From contig JAFKJU010000005.1 in assembly GCA_017305935.1 (NCBI GenBank), positions 330,585-394,584 on the forward strand: DNA of 64,000 bases, given 5' to 3'. The stretch is from Hyphomicrobiales bacterium (GTDB lineage Bacteria > Pseudomonadota > Alphaproteobacteria > Rhizobiales > Rhizobiaceae). The number at the start of each line of letters is the position of its first letter. The stretch's first letter is position 1. Under the pieces are notes generated by a model. It worked only from the letters and a program-made list of their open reading frames with translations, did not search any database and was not told where the DNA came from. Positions 1 through 9,373 of this stretch are shown one piece after another. The translations under genes were made by a program, and so were the position numbers.

Positions 1-843
1 GCTCATGCCGGCAGCCTGACCGTCGCCGCCCAGCAATTGAACGTCTCGCAGCCGGCTTTGTCGGTCGCCGTCACCCAGGTCGAGACGCATCTCGGGCGAA
101 AACTCTTCCTGCGGCGCAAGGGCGCGCCGGTGACGCTGACCGCCTTCGGCCGCCTGTTCTTGAGCGATGCCGAGGCGTTGCTCACGGAGGCCGCGCGGCT
201 GGAGAATCCGCAAACACTGGGCCGACGCCGGCTCGACCGCATCACCCTCGGCATTTTCGAGGACATCGCCCCCATCTACCTCGCGCCCTTGCTGCGCAAT
301 TTGCGTGAACAATTTCCCGATGTGGAAATCCGCGCAAGGGTGGCGAGCTTCGAGGTGTTGGCCGAAGCGGTGCTGGCCGGCCAGATCGATCTGGCGCTGA
401 CCTACGATCTCGGTCTGGACGCCAGTTTCGAGCGCGCGCTCTACACCCGCGTCTCGCCGCAGGCCTGGTTTTCGCCGAACGATCCCCTGGCAACGAAAGG
501 GGAGATCACGCTTGCCGATCTCGCCGAGCGGCCGCTGATCCTCTCCGACCAGGGCCTGTCGATCCGCCATATGCTCGGCCTGTTCCGATCGCTTGGGCTG
601 GCGCCCGTGGTCGCGCACCGCGCCGCCTCCATCGAGGTCTTGCGCAGCCTCGCCGCCAACGGCGAGGGAATCGGCGTCAGCTACACCAACCCGGCCGGCA
701 TGCTCAGCTATGACGGCCGCCCACTCTCCCGCGCCGTCATCACCGACCCGCAAGCCATCGAACCGATCGTCCTCATCCACTGCGGCGACCAGCCCAACCC
801 GCTGCCGGATATCCACGCGGCAATTCTCAAATCGGCCCGCTGA
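1..843 (+). CDS. LysR-family transcriptional regulator, 5' end cut off by window edge
   Basis: The reading frame is open from base 1. The first visible residues (AGSLTVAAQQLNVSQPALS) are the middle of a LysR helix-turn-helix, so only the first 15-25 residues of the protein are missing. The TTG at 37 is internal and not the start. The rest (about 265 residues) is a typical LysR effector-binding domain with two alpha/beta lobes, for example the stretch around LGIFEDIAPIYLAPLLRNL. LysR proteins bind DNA as tetramers and respond to small ligands. The target is unknown because the divergent neighbour lies outside the window. It is convergent with nrdJ and ends just before the nrdJ terminator hairpin. 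Confidence 0.93.
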   Translation, partial: AHAGSLTVAAQQLNVSQPALSVAVTQVETHLGRKLFLRRKGAPVTLTAFGRLFLSDAEALLTEAARLENPQTLGRRRLDRITLGIFEDIAPIYLAPLLRNLREQFPDVEIRARVASFEVLAEAVLAGQIDLALTYDLGLDASFERALYTRVSPQAWFSPNDPLATKGEITLADLAERPLILSDQGLSIRHMLGLFRSLGLAPVVAHRAASIEVLRSLAANGEGIGVSYTNPAGMLSYDGRPLSRAVITDPQAIEPIVLIHCGDQPNPLPDIHAAILKSAR

Positions 844-850
844 TGAAACG

Positions 851-881
851 AAAAACGCCGCGCGTCGGGAGACGCGCGGCG
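851..881 (-). terminator. Rho-independent terminator of nrdJ
   Basis: A perfect 11-bp stem (856-866 pairs with 871-881) with a 4-base loop is followed, reading the minus strand, by five T residues (851-855). It lies 26 bases beyond the nrdJ stop codon. Confidence 0.85.
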
Positions 882-906
882 CTGTTAAGCAATGCGGTTC
901 GGTTGC

Positions 907-3900
907 TTAGCTGCAGCCGCTGGTGGCGCCGCAGGTGTCGCATTTTTCGCAGGTGCCGTTGCGGACCATGGTGAAGTTTTGGCACTCCGAGCACATGTTG
1001 CCGGTGTAGCCCTGCATGATCGAGCGGGCGCGGCGTTCGGCTTCCAGCTTCTTGGCGTCCGCCTTGGCGCTGGCCGCATCGGCGGCCGCCTTGTCGGAGA
1101 ACAGGGCGGTGGTTTCCGTTTCGGCTTCCGAGACCTCTTCGGCGATTTCTTCCGCCAATTCCTTGGCGCGCTCCTCGTAATCGCGCTTGAAGGCGACGAT
1201 TTCGGAGGTCGAGGTCGAGGCGATCGGTTCCAGCTTGCGCGCGGCATTGCCGGTGAAGGCGGTGATCGTCGCGCCAGCGGAGGCCTTGGCGGGGGCGGCG
1301 GTGGCAGCACCCTTCGGCTCGCCGGCCATACGCTCGCTTCCCTTGTCCGAAACCAGCGTCGGCTTGTAGCCGCGCGTCCAGCCGGTGGAGAGCAGGTTGG
1401 TCTTGCCTTCCTGGATGCCCTTGCCAAGTGCTGTGTTGGAGAAATCCGACGTATCGACATGGGCCAGGTCGTGGCGGCCGAGATAGGAGACGGCGAGTTC
1501 GCGGAACACGTAGTCGAGGATCGACGTGGCATTCTTGATCGCGTCGTTGCCCTGAACCATGCCGGCCGGCTCGAACTTGGTGAAGGTGAAGGCCTCCACA
1601 TATTCTTCCAGCGGCACGCCATACTGGAGACCCAGCGAGATGGCGATGGCGAAGTTGTTCATCATCGCGCGGAAGGCCGCACCTTCCTTGTGCATGTCGA
1701 TGAAGATCTCGCCGAGGCGGCCGTCGCCGAATTCGCCGGTGCGCAGATAGACCTTGTGCCCACCGATGATCGCCTTCTGGGTATAGCCCTGGCGGCGGTT
1801 CGGCAGTTTTTCCCGTTCACGCACGACGCGCTCGATCACCCGCTCGATGACCTTTTCGGTGATGGTCACGGCCTGCGCCGCGGCCGGGGCCTGGATCAGG
1901 TCTTCCAGCGCATCCTCGTCGTCATTGTCGTCGATCAGCGCGGCGTTCAGCGGCTGCGACAGCTTGGAGCCGTCGCGATAAAGCGCGTTGGCCTTCAGGC
2001 CGAGCTTCCACGAGAGCATGTAGGCGCTCTTGCAATCCTCGACGGTCGCCTCGTTCGGCATGTTGATCGTCTTGGAAATCGCCCCGGAGATGAACGGCTG
2101 GGCCGCCGCCATCATGCGGATATGGCTGTCGACCGAGAGGTAACGCTTGCCGATCTTGCCGCAGGGATTGGCGCAATCGAACACGGCCAGATGCTCGTCC
2201 TTGAGGTGCGGGGCGCCTTCCAGCGTCATCGCGCCGCAGACATGGACGTTGGCGGCCTCGATGTCCTTCCGCGAGAAGCCCAGATGCTCCAGCAGGTTGA
2301 AGTCGATGGCCGAGAGCTGCGCGTCGGAAACCTTCAAGACCTGCTTGAGGAAATCGGCGCCGAGCGTCCACTGGTTGAAGACGAACTTGATGTCGAAGGC
2401 CTGGCCGAGGGCGGCGTTGACGGCGTCGATCTTCTCCTGCGTAAAGCCCTTGGCCTTCAGCGTCGAGGGGTTGACGGCCTGCGCCTGGTTGAGGTTGCCG
2501 TGGCCGACGGCATAGGCCTCGATCTCGGCGATCTGGCTTTCCGAATAGCCCAGCGAACGCAGCGCTTCCGGAACGGCGCGGTTGATGATCTTGAAGTAGC
2601 CGCCGCCGGCGAGCTTCTTGAATTTCACCAGCGCGAAATCGGGCTCGATGCCGGTCGTGTCGCAATCCATGACCAGACCGATCGTGCCGGTCGGCGCGAT
2701 GACGGTGGTCTGGGCGTTGCGATAGCCGTGCTTTTCGCCGAGTTCCAGCGCCTTGTCCCAGGCGGCCTTGGCATGGACGATCAGATCCTCATCCGGGCAA
2801 TCGCCATGGATCAGCGCCACCGGATTGACCGACAGCCCCTCATAGCCAGAGGACTTGCCATGGGCGGCGCGGCGATGGTTGCGCATGACGCGCAGCATGT
2901 TGTCGCGGTTCGGCTTGAAGCCGGGGAAGGTGCCGAGCTCGGCGGCCATTTCGGCCGAGGTCGCATAGGCGATGCCGGTCATGATCGCGGTCAGCGCGCC
3001 GCCGATGGCGCGGCCCTCGGCGGAGTCGTAGGGAATGCCGGTCGACATCAGCAGGCCGCCGATATTGGCATAGCCGAGGCCGAGCGTGCGGTATTCGTAG
3101 GAAAGCTCGGCGATCTGGCGCGAGGGGAACTGCGCCATCATGACCGAGACTTCGAGCACCACGGTCCACAGGCGCACGGCATGTTCGTAATCGGCGATGT
3201 CGATGTTCTTGGTCGCCGCATCCTTGAACTGCATCAGGTTCAGCGAGGCAAGGTTGCAGGCCGTGTCGTCGAGGAACATGTATTCCGAGCACGGATTGGA
3301 AGCGCGGATCGAGCCGGCGGCCGGGCAGGTGTGCCAGTCGTTCATCGTCGTGTTGAAGTGCAGGCCGGGATCGGCCGAGGCCCAGGCGGCGTAGGAGATC
3401 TGCTCCCAGAGGTCGCGCGCCTTCAGCGTCTTGACGGTGCGGCCGTCCTTGCGGGCCGTCAGGTTCCACTCGCCGTCATTCTCGACGGCGCGAAGGAAAT
3501 CGTCCTTCAGCGAGACGGAGTTGTTCGAGTTCTGGCCGGAAACGGTGAGATAGGCTTCCGAATCCCAGTCGGTGTCGTAGGTCTTGAATTCGAGGTCGGT
3601 ATAGCCCTGGCGCGCGAACTGGATGACGCGGCCGACATAGTTTTCCGGCACCTGGTTCTTCTTGGCGGCGCGGATTTCGCGCTTCAGTTCCGGGTTCTTC
3701 GCCGGGTCGAAACGATCGTCGGCGGTGACCTCGATGGTCGCGCAGGCCTTCATGATCGCCTTCATGTGGCCGGCGACGATCTTCGAGCCGGTGACGAGGG
3801 CAGCAACCTTCTGCTCTTCCTTGACCTTCCAGTTGATGTAGGCCTCGATGTCGGGATGGTCGATATCGACGACCACCATCTTGGCGGCGCGGCGGGTGGT

Positions 3901-4716
3901 GCCGCCCGACTTGATGGCGCCGGCGGCGCGGTCGCCGATCTTGAGGAAGCTCATCAGGCCTGACGATTTGCCGCCGCCCGAGAGCTTTTCGCCTTCGCCG
4001 CGCAGATAGGAGAAGTTGGAACCGGTGCCGGAGCCGTATTTGAACAGGCGCGCCTCGCGCACCCACAGATCCATGATGCCGCCTTCGTTGACGAGGTCGT
4101 CCTCGACGGACTGGATGAAGCAGGCATGCGGCTGCGGATGCTCATAGGCCGACTTGGACTTGGTGAGCTTGCCGGTGAAGGGGTCGACATAGAAATGGCC
4201 CTGGCCGGGGCCGTCGATACCGTAGGCCCAGTGCAGGCCGGTGTTGAACCATTGCGGGCTGTTCGGCGCCACGCGCTGGGTGGCGAGCATATAGGCCAGT
4301 TCGTCGCGGAAGGCGAGCGCATCCGCCTCCGTCGAGAAATAGCCACCCTTCCAGCCCCAATAGGTCCAGGTGCCGGCCAGACGGTCGAAGACCTGGCGGG
4401 CATCGGTTTCCGAGCCGTACTGCTCTTCCTTCGGAAGCGCTTTCAGCGCTTCGACGTCAGCTTCGGAGCGCCAGAGCCAGGAGGGAACCGTATTCTCCTC
4501 GACCGCCTTCAGGCGGGCCGGCACGCCCGCCTTGCGGAAATACTTCTGCGCCAGAATGTCGGCCGCGACCTGGCTGAACTGCGCGGGAACGTCGATGTTG
4601 GCGAGCCGGAAGACGATGGAGCCGTCCGGGTTCTTGATCTCGCTGGTGGCCTTGCGGAATTCGATTTCCGCGTAGGGGGATTGGCCTTCCCGGGTGAAAC
4701 GACGTTCTATGCGCAT
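907..4716 (-). CDS. nrdJ: Vitamin B12-dependent (class II) ribonucleoside-diphosphate reductase
   Basis: A 1269-residue protein that makes deoxyribonucleotides using adenosylcobalamin, so it works with or without oxygen. The start is placed at ATG 4716 ([20 protein letters not shown]), 54 codons inside the longest frame, because this is the conserved N-terminus of the rhizobial family and it has a GAAGGA ribosome site 7 bases upstream. Visible motifs are [11 protein letters not shown] near residue 200, the catalytic [19 protein letters not shown] near 472, and a C-terminal cysteine-rich tail ([15 protein letters not shown]) of the kind that recycles the active-site disulphide. It is monocistronic, with its own terminator. 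Two NrdR-like boxes upstream suggest repression by NrdR. No cobalamin riboswitch signature was seen in the leader. Confidence 0.97.
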   Translation of the reverse strand: MRIERRFTREGQSPYAEIEFRKATSEIKNPDGSIVFRLANIDVPAQFSQVAADILAQKYFRKAGVPARLKAVEENTVPSWLWRSEADVEALKALPKEEQYGSETDARQVFDRLAGTWTYWGWKGGYFSTEADALAFRDELAYMLATQRVAPNSPQWFNTGLHWAYGIDGPGQGHFYVDPFTGKLTKSKSAYEHPQPHACFIQSVEDDLVNEGGIMDLWVREARLFKYGSGTGSNFSYLRGEGEKLSGGGKSSGLMSFLKIGDRAAGAIKSGGTTRRAAKMVVVDIDHPDIEAYINWKVKEEQKVAALVTGSKIVAGHMKAIMKACATIEVTADDRFDPAKNPELKREIRAAKKNQVPENYVGRVIQFARQGYTDLEFKTYDTDWDSEAYLTVSGQNSNNSVSLKDDFLRAVENDGEWNLTARKDGRTVKTLKARDLWEQISYAAWASADPGLHFNTTMNDWHTCPAAGSIRASNPCSEYMFLDDTACNLASLNLMQFKDAATKNIDIADYEHAVRLWTVVLEVSVMMAQFPSRQIAELSYEYRTLGLGYANIGGLLMSTGIPYDSAEGRAIGGALTAIMTGIAYATSAEMAAELGTFPGFKPNRDNMLRVMRNHRRAAHGKSSGYEGLSVNPVALIHGDCPDEDLIVHAKAAWDKALELGEKHGYRNAQTTVIAPTGTIGLVMDCDTTGIEPDFALVKFKKLAGGGYFKIINRAVPEALRSLGYSESQIAEIEAYAVGHGNLNQAQAVNPSTLKAKGFTQEKIDAVNAALGQAFDIKFVFNQWTLGADFLKQVLKVSDAQLSAIDFNLLEHLGFSRKDIEAANVHVCGAMTLEGAPHLKDEHLAVFDCANPCGKIGKRYLSVDSHIRMMAAAQPFISGAISKTINMPNEATVEDCKSAYMLSWKLGLKANALYRDGSKLSQPLNAALIDDNDDEDALEDLIQAPAAAQAVTITEKVIERVIERVVREREKLPNRRQGYTQKAIIGGHKVYLRTGEFGDGRLGEIFIDMHKEGAAFRAMMNNFAIAISLGLQYGVPLEEYVEAFTFTKFEPAGMVQGNDAIKNATSILDYVFRELAVSYLGRHDLAHVDTSDFSNTALGKGIQEGKTNLLSTGWTRGYKPTLVSDKGSERMAGEPKGAATAAPAKASAGATITAFTGNAARKLEPIASTSTSEIVAFKRDYEERAKELAEEIAEEVSEAETETTALFSDKAAADAASAKADAKKLEAERRARSIMQGYTGNMCSECQNFTMVRNGTCEKCDTCGATSGCS

Positions 4717-4847
4717 GTCCGTCCGTCCTTCGTGTGGTGCGCCCGCCCTCGTCGCGGCGCGCAGGATTTCGTTCCGGCTCGGCAAGGCGGTTCCTTGCGC
4801 GGCCAGTTGTCTCCGCTTGACCTTGGGGTCGACATCAACAGATGCGA

Positions 4848-4894
4848 ACCCTGTATATTGTGATGAACTCAGCTGCAAACACTAAATATAGCGC
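4848..4894 (-). promoter_or_regulatory. Tandem NrdR-like boxes flanking the nrdJ promoter
   Basis: Two 16-base elements match the NrdR box consensus ACACTATATATAGTGT at 12 of 16 (4848-4863) and 13 of 16 positions (4879-4894). Their starts are 31 bases apart, about three helical turns, the spacing usual for NrdR box pairs. Reading the minus strand, a plausible promoter lies across them: -35 TTTGCA (4874-4879) and -10 TATACA (4852-4857) with a 16-base spacer. The -10 falls inside the proximal box, so binding would block transcription. The leader to the nrdJ ATG would be about 130 bases. Confidence 0.75.
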
Positions 4895-5464
4895 TTTTGT
4901 TCCATTCAACAACTCTCTGCAGCCGATCTTGCGATCACGTTTTCTTAAACGCAGCACTGGTTGCGGCGAGCACGGGCATCCGCGTGCCGCCTCGTCATGA
5001 AGCCGCATGGAAATGCGAATGCATCGAAGGGTGAACCGCCTCGTCATGATCCGGCCGCGCCGCCGCCGCAACGCATCTCCCATTAACCGGAAAACCCCCG
5101 ATTCCGTCAAGAGGTGGGTCTTAGCGGATTTTTAACCACAACATATTGTGGTCAATGCTGTGGAAAATGGGGGAAAACGAAAGACGGAAAGAGATTCAAG
5201 GACTTGTGCAAAGGCCTTGTCAATGCGGCGGTGGGCCTTTTTGCCGGCCATACGAAAAACCCCGCGCAAATGCTTGAAATATGCCCGCGACCGCCGGTTT
5301 GCTGCAGCGTTGCGAAACGTGTGGAAAAACGCAACGCCGCCGTCTCCGTGTCACACCGCCTAAAGCTTGCCGCGCAAAAGTGTGCAGCGGTTCTGCGCCG
5401 GACGACATGCGGAAAATCAAAGATCGAAAGTGCAAAAGCTAATCTTGAGAGATCGCGACACGCT
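4895..5464. other. Long intergenic region upstream of nrdJ, no convincing gene
   Basis: About 570 bases without a supported gene; the open frames here lack start signals and family resemblance. It holds an 18-base dyad (ACCACAA, 4-base centre, TTGTGGT) at 5135-5152, two copies of TGTGGAAAA (5159-5167 and 5320-5328; the reverse complement TTTTCCACA resembles a DnaA box), and a weak hairpin around 5209-5242. The function of these elements is unknown. Confidence 0.5.
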
Positions 5465-6043
5465 TTAGAGATAGTCGAGGTTTATGCCGACGGTGATCGC
5501 GCCGATTGGATTGCCCTTGGCGTCGGTGATCGTCATGCTCGCCTGCGATTGCAGCACCTGGGTGGAGTCGTCCTTCTCCGGCTCGTCGATGAACAGCCCA
5601 TTCGCTCCGGCTTCGAAGGTCTTGCGGAACTTCATCTCGTCGCCCTGCCAGTAATCGCTGCTGATGGTGCTGACAGCGACGTTGAGGCCGCGCGCATCCA
5701 TCAGGATGATCTCGGTGATGACGCCGGTCGAATCGTCGCTTTTCTGGCGTAGCAGGGCGCTTGCCGGGCTGGAAAGCACACCTTGGATCAGCTTGTATTG
5801 GCCGCTGGCGCGCTCCTCTCGCCACAGCCGGTCGAGAAGCTGGATATCTTCGTCGCGCAGCGCCGCATGCAGCGCGTTTTCCTTTTTCAGCGCCGCGAGG
5901 ATGATCGGATCGTGGATCCAGGGTTTGATGCGGGTCTCGACATACTGCCGGATCAGCGAGACGCGATAATCGTCGGCTGCGCAAGCGGAACCGATGCATG
6001 TGGAGAGGAAAAGAGCGAGGAAGGCGGCAGCGCCACGGCGCAT
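5465..6043 (-). CDS. Secreted Cache/PDC-sensor-like protein without signalling domain
   Basis: A 192-residue protein. The start is ATG 6043 (MRRGAAAFLALFL) with GGAG six bases upstream; a GTG four codons earlier is less likely. Residues 1-23 form a signal peptide ending near SACA-ADDY, so the product should be periplasmic. The remainder resembles a single Cache (PDC) fold: a long N-terminal helix (RQYVETRIKPWIHDPIILAAL), a core with LMDARGLNVAVS, and a C-terminal ITDAKGNPIGAITVGINLDYL strand pair. Unlike receptors with this fold it has no transmembrane anchor after the domain and no HAMP, kinase or chemotaxis module. It lies downstream of gpt on the same strand with a 54-base gap. The fold assignment is by pattern only. 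Confidence 0.65.
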   Translation of the reverse strand: MRRGAAAFLALFLSTCIGSACAADDYRVSLIRQYVETRIKPWIHDPIILAALKKENALHAALRDEDIQLLDRLWREERASGQYKLIQGVLSSPASALLRQKSDDSTGVITEIILMDARGLNVAVSTISSDYWQGDEMKFRKTFEAGANGLFIDEPEKDDSTQVLQSQASMTITDAKGNPIGAITVGINLDYL

Positions 6044-6097
6044 GAAAGTCTCCACATGTGAGGGCCCCAGGGGCGAGCCCCCGGGGAGCTTGCATTT

Positions 6098-6595
6098 TTA
6101 TCCGCGCGAGCCTTTTGCGATCGGCTCCTGATAGGTGAAGCCAAGATCCCAGGGGAAATAGATCCAGGTGTCCTGGCTGACCTCGGTAATGAAGGTGTCG
6201 ATGGTCGGCACGCCCTTGGGCTTGGCGTAGACGCAGGCGAAATGCGCCTTCGGCATCAGCGTGCGCACTTCCATCGCCGTCTTGCCGGTGTCGGTCAGGT
6301 CGTCGACGACCAGCACGCCGTCGCCGTCGTTCTTCATCAGGTCGGGGGAGATGCCTTTCAGCAGGTTCATTTCGCCCTGGTTGACATAGTCGTGATAGGA
6401 GGCGACGCAGACGGTCTCGATCAGGCGGATATTGAGCTCACGCGATATGATCGCCGTCGGCACAAGGCCGCCGCGGGTGATGCAGACGATCGCGTGAAAC
6501 TCGCGACCGAGCCCTGCAAGGCGCCAGGCCAGCGCGCGGGCATCACGATGAAATTGATCCCAGGAGACGGGAAAGGCTTTTTCCGGAAGCGACAT
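6098..6595 (-). CDS. gpt: Xanthine-guanine phosphoribosyltransferase
   Basis: A 165-residue purine salvage enzyme that converts xanthine and guanine plus PRPP to XMP and GMP. The PRPP-binding motif [13 protein letters not shown] is at residues 94-106, and the early [14 protein letters not shown] loop is typical of the family. The length agrees with bacterial Gpt proteins. The C-terminus ([16 protein letters not shown]) matches the rhizobial form. It is probably cotranscribed with the Cache-like gene downstream. Confidence 0.93.
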   Translation of the reverse strand: MSLPEKAFPVSWDQFHRDARALAWRLAGLGREFHAIVCITRGGLVPTAIISRELNIRLIETVCVASYHDYVNQGEMNLLKGISPDLMKNDGDGVLVVDDLTDTGKTAMEVRTLMPKAHFACVYAKPKGVPTIDTFITEVSQDTWIYFPWDLGFTYQEPIAKGSRG

Positions 6596-6789
6596 GACTT
6601 TCGACTTTCAGCAAGGCGGCAATGTGGAGGTTACGCCGGGCTTGCCAGCGACCGAGCCGGCGAAACGCCTGCCGTTTGCGGGATGCTCGGGCGGCCAAGA
6701 CGGCCGGGCCCAGTCCCGAAACCCTGCAAGCTTCCATTTCGGTCGCAGCAATTAGCGTTATTTTCCTGCCGAAAGCAAGTCGCGTTCGT

Positions 6790-7629
6790 TCAGCGTGAGA
6801 GCAGGGTCAGTGCTGTCATCGATTCCAGCAATGTTTTCGTCGTGCCGCCGAACAGCATCTGCCACAGCCGCGAATGGGTATAGGCCCCCATGACCAGCAG
6901 GTCGATGCTGCTATCCGAGAGACGGTTTTCGATGACCGCCGAGCGCGACATGCCATGCGCCTCGCCAACGGATAGCGTCGCCTTGACACCGTGCCGTGCC
7001 AGCGTGGCAGCGATTTCCGCCCCGGCAATGGCGCCGGTCTGCGTTGCCGTATCGTCGGGATCGACGGTGAAGATCTCCACTTCGTCGGCCTTCTTGAGGA
7101 AGGGCAGGGCGTCGAACGTGGCGCGCGTCGCTTCGCGCGAGCCGTTCCAGGCGATCAGCACACGCCGGATCGGCTTCGGTTGCGAAAGGATGTTCGGCAC
7201 CATCAGCACCGGCCGGCCGCTCTCGAACAGGAAGCCGTCGAGGTCGCGAAAACCTTCCGGCGACTTCGGGTCGCCCTGGGCTGCAATGATCAGGTCGGCG
7301 CAACGCGCCGTCTCGATGACGCCGGAGGTGTTGTAGCCGGCGCTGGCCAGCAGGCTGCGCCATTCGCCGGTGGCGCCGTTGGCGGCGAGGCGCTGGCGGA
7401 ACTGCTGCTCGATGGTGAGCGTCTCCTCATGCGCCATGTCCTGCAGCGCCTGGATGGTCACCGGATCGGGGATCTCCATCGGCATCACCACGGGCGTCAT
7501 CGTCACCGCTTCGGCATGCAGGCCGATCAGGTGAGCATCGCAGGCGTCGGCCAGGAAGATCGCGAAATCGGAGACCTGGCGCGCATAGCGGGGAACGTCG
7601 AGAACGGCAACGATGGTCTTGTATGTCAT
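6790..7629 (-). CDS. Universal stress protein with two UspA domains
   Basis: A 279-residue protein; the start is ATG 7629 (MTYKTIVAVLDVP) with GGAG eight bases upstream, 27 codons inside the longest frame. Two tandem UspA-like alpha/beta domains are visible: residues 1-140 and about 150-279, the second opening with PIRRVLIAWNGSREATRA. The second domain carries the ATP-binding-type loop VMGAYTHSRLWQMLFGGTTK. Such proteins are cytoplasmic and induced by stress or growth arrest; the specific role is unknown. It is a single gene between gpt and the CinA-domain gene. Confidence 0.88.
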   Translation of the reverse strand: MTYKTIVAVLDVPRYARQVSDFAIFLADACDAHLIGLHAEAVTMTPVVMPMEIPDPVTIQALQDMAHEETLTIEQQFRQRLAANGATGEWRSLLASAGYNTSGVIETARCADLIIAAQGDPKSPEGFRDLDGFLFESGRPVLMVPNILSQPKPIRRVLIAWNGSREATRATFDALPFLKKADEVEIFTVDPDDTATQTGAIAGAEIAATLARHGVKATLSVGEAHGMSRSAVIENRLSDSSIDLLVMGAYTHSRLWQMLFGGTTKTLLESMTALTLLSR

Positions 7630-7711
7630 GATGAAATCTCCTCGAACGGCGTTCTGGATGATGCATGAATAATGCTGCTGCGCAAAGCTGCATTCCTTGA
7701 TCTGCCGCAAA

Positions 7712-8485
7712 TCACCCGGCCGGCGTGCGGTTCTCCGACACGCGTGCGGCGCGGATATTCTCGATCATCGCAGCGACATCGGCAACGGCCGCCGCCAGCG
7801 CCGATTCGTCGCGGGCGCGCACCACGATCTCGGTGAAGAAGCCGCTCTCTGTGAATTTGGGGTAGGAACCGATGCTGGTTTCGGGATGCGCCTTCTGGAT
7901 GGCGGAGAGCGGCGTGCCGATATCGCCTTCGCCGAAGGGGCAGGGGATGGCGCGCGACAGCATGGTCTGGCCATGCCGCAATTGCGGGACGACGCTGTCC
8001 AGCATCGCCTGGAACACCTGCGGCACGCCGGCCATGACGAAGACATTGCCGATGGCGAAGCCCGGCGCGGTCGAAACCGGATTGGGAATATGCCGCGCCC
8101 CTTCGGGCATGCGCGCCATGCGTTGCCGCGCCTCGGTGAATTCGACGCCGCGACGTTCGTACATGTCGCCGAGCAGCCGCATGGCCTCGGCATCGTGCAG
8201 GCAGGGCAGGTCGAAGGCGGCGGAGACGGCATCGGCGGTGATGTCGTCATGCGTCGGGCCGATGCCGCCGGAGGTGAAGACATACGTGTAGCGGGCGCGT
8301 AGAGCATTCAACGCCTCGACGATCGCTTCCTGCTCGTCGCTGACGATGCGCACTTCCTTGAGGTCGATGCCGGCAAGCGTCAGCACGTCGGCAAGATGAC
8401 CGATATTCTTGTCCTTGGTGCGTCCGGAAAGAAGCTCGTCGCCGATGGCGAGCATGGCGGCGGAAACGGCGGTCGGCAGGGTCAT
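7712..8485 (-). CDS. CinA N-terminal (molybdopterin-binding-like) domain protein
   Basis: A 257-residue protein; the start is ATG 8485 (MTLPTAVSAAMLAIGDELLS), 29 codons inside the longest frame. It has the MoaB/MogA fold found at the N-terminus of CinA, shown by IGDELLSGRTKDKN and FTSGGIGPTHDDITADAVS. The C-terminal deamidase half of CinA is absent; a stand-alone version of that half (pncC) is encoded at 47725-48222. CinA N-domains are associated with ADP-ribose or NAD-related pyrophosphatase activity, but the role of the stand-alone form is not settled. Confidence 0.85.
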   Translation of the reverse strand: MTLPTAVSAAMLAIGDELLSGRTKDKNIGHLADVLTLAGIDLKEVRIVSDEQEAIVEALNALRARYTYVFTSGGIGPTHDDITADAVSAAFDLPCLHDAEAMRLLGDMYERRGVEFTEARQRMARMPEGARHIPNPVSTAPGFAIGNVFVMAGVPQVFQAMLDSVVPQLRHGQTMLSRAIPCPFGEGDIGTPLSAIQKAHPETSIGSYPKFTESGFFTEIVVRARDESALAAAVADVAAMIENIRAARVSENRTPAG

Positions 8486-8696
8486 GGGTGAGCGTTCCGA
8501 TTGATGTTGCCGCACCCTAAACCCACGGAAGGAGAATGCAAGCGCGGCGGTCGCGGGAGGACGACGCGGCATCGTCGTTCACTGGAAATGAACAGTGCGT
8601 TGCCTGTTGGTCCGAATGCATTTGTCATCGGAGCCTGCTACCAAGACAGGCAGCCAGGCACGATGCAATGGCGGCCTCAGGTTTATGGAGCAAGCA

Positions 8697-9296
8697 ATGG
8701 CAAAAGTTCTCGTCCTTTATTACTCGTCGTATGGGCATATCGAAAGCATGGCAAATGCTGTGGCCGAAGGTGCGCGCGCCGGCGGCGCCGAGGTCGCCGT
8801 GAAGCGCGTTCCGGAACTTGTGCCGGAAGAGGTTGCCAGGAACTCGCATTTCAAGCTCGACCAGCCCGCGCCGATCGCAACGCCGGACGAACTCGCCGAA
8901 TACGACGCCATCATTGTCGGCTGCGGCACGCGTTTCGGCACCATGGCCTCGCAGATGCGCAATTTCTGGGACCAGACAGGCGGTCTCTGGGCGCAGGGCA
9001 AGCTGGTCGGCAAGGTCGGCTCGGTCTTCACGTCCTCCGCGACCCAGCATGGCGGCCAGGAATCGACCATCCTCGGCTTCATCCCGACCCTGCTGCACCA
9101 CGGCCTCGTGGTCGTCGGCCTGCCCTATGCTTTCCAGGGCCAGATGGGCGTCGATGCGGTCAAGGGCGGTTCGCCCTATGGCGCCTCCACGATCACCGAT
9201 GGCGACGGTTCGCGCCAGCCCTCCGAAGTCGAGCTGCAGGCCGCCCGTTTCCAGGGCGAGCATGTCGCAAGAATCGCCGCGAAGCTCGCCGGCTGA
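8697..9296 (+). CDS. wrbA: NAD(P)H:quinone oxidoreductase WrbA
   Basis: A 199-residue flavodoxin-like protein that reduces quinones by two electrons with NAD(P)H and FMN. The start is ATG 8697 ([19 protein letters not shown]) with GGAG seven bases upstream; an in-frame ATG at 8685 has no such site. The FMN phosphate loop is YYSSYGHIE. The family-specific stretches [20 protein letters not shown] and [13 protein letters not shown] are present, and the length equals the usual 198-200. It stands alone and is followed by a strong terminator. Confidence 0.96.
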   Translation: MAKVLVLYYSSYGHIESMANAVAEGARAGGAEVAVKRVPELVPEEVARNSHFKLDQPAPIATPDELAEYDAIIVGCGTRFGTMASQMRNFWDQTGGLWAQGKLVGKVGSVFTSSATQHGGQESTILGFIPTLLHHGLVVVGLPYAFQGQMGVDAVKGGSPYGASTITDGDGSRQPSEVELQAARFQGEHVARIAAKLAG

Positions 9297-9335
9297 GTCT
9301 TGGCAATGGCGCGGCACGGCCCGTGCTTCAGACAG

Positions 9336-9366
9336 AAAAGGCGGCTTTCAAGGCCGCCTTTTTCCT
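9336..9366 (+). terminator. Terminator between wrbA and the convergent unknown gene
   Basis: The inverted repeat AAGGCGGC/GCCGCCTT (9338-9345 and 9353-9360) with a 7-base loop is flanked by A residues on the left and T residues on the right, so it can stop transcription from both directions. Confidence 0.85.
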
Positions 9367-9373
9367 TAAGAAT

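Noticed and set aside
892..3963. Open frame of over 1000 codons on the plus strand
   Set aside because: It is the antisense shadow of nrdJ, produced by high GC at third positions. It has no domain resemblance and no ribosome site.
4717..4878. N-terminal 54-codon extension of nrdJ
   Set aside because: The extension covers the leader and runs into the NrdR boxes; the conserved N-terminus and a good ribosome site point to ATG 4716.
4717..4895. Cobalamin riboswitch expected for a B12-dependent enzyme
   Set aside because: I looked for the B12-box signature in the leader and saw none; the region instead has NrdR-like boxes. A covariance-model search would settle it.
5135..5328. Replication origin
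   Set aside because: Two DnaA-like motifs and one dyad are not enough, and no parAB, repABC, hemE or dnaA context is present.
5114..5752. 212-codon frame starting near the nrdJ upstream gap
   Set aside because: It runs antisense into the Cache-like gene, has no ribosome site and has atypical composition.
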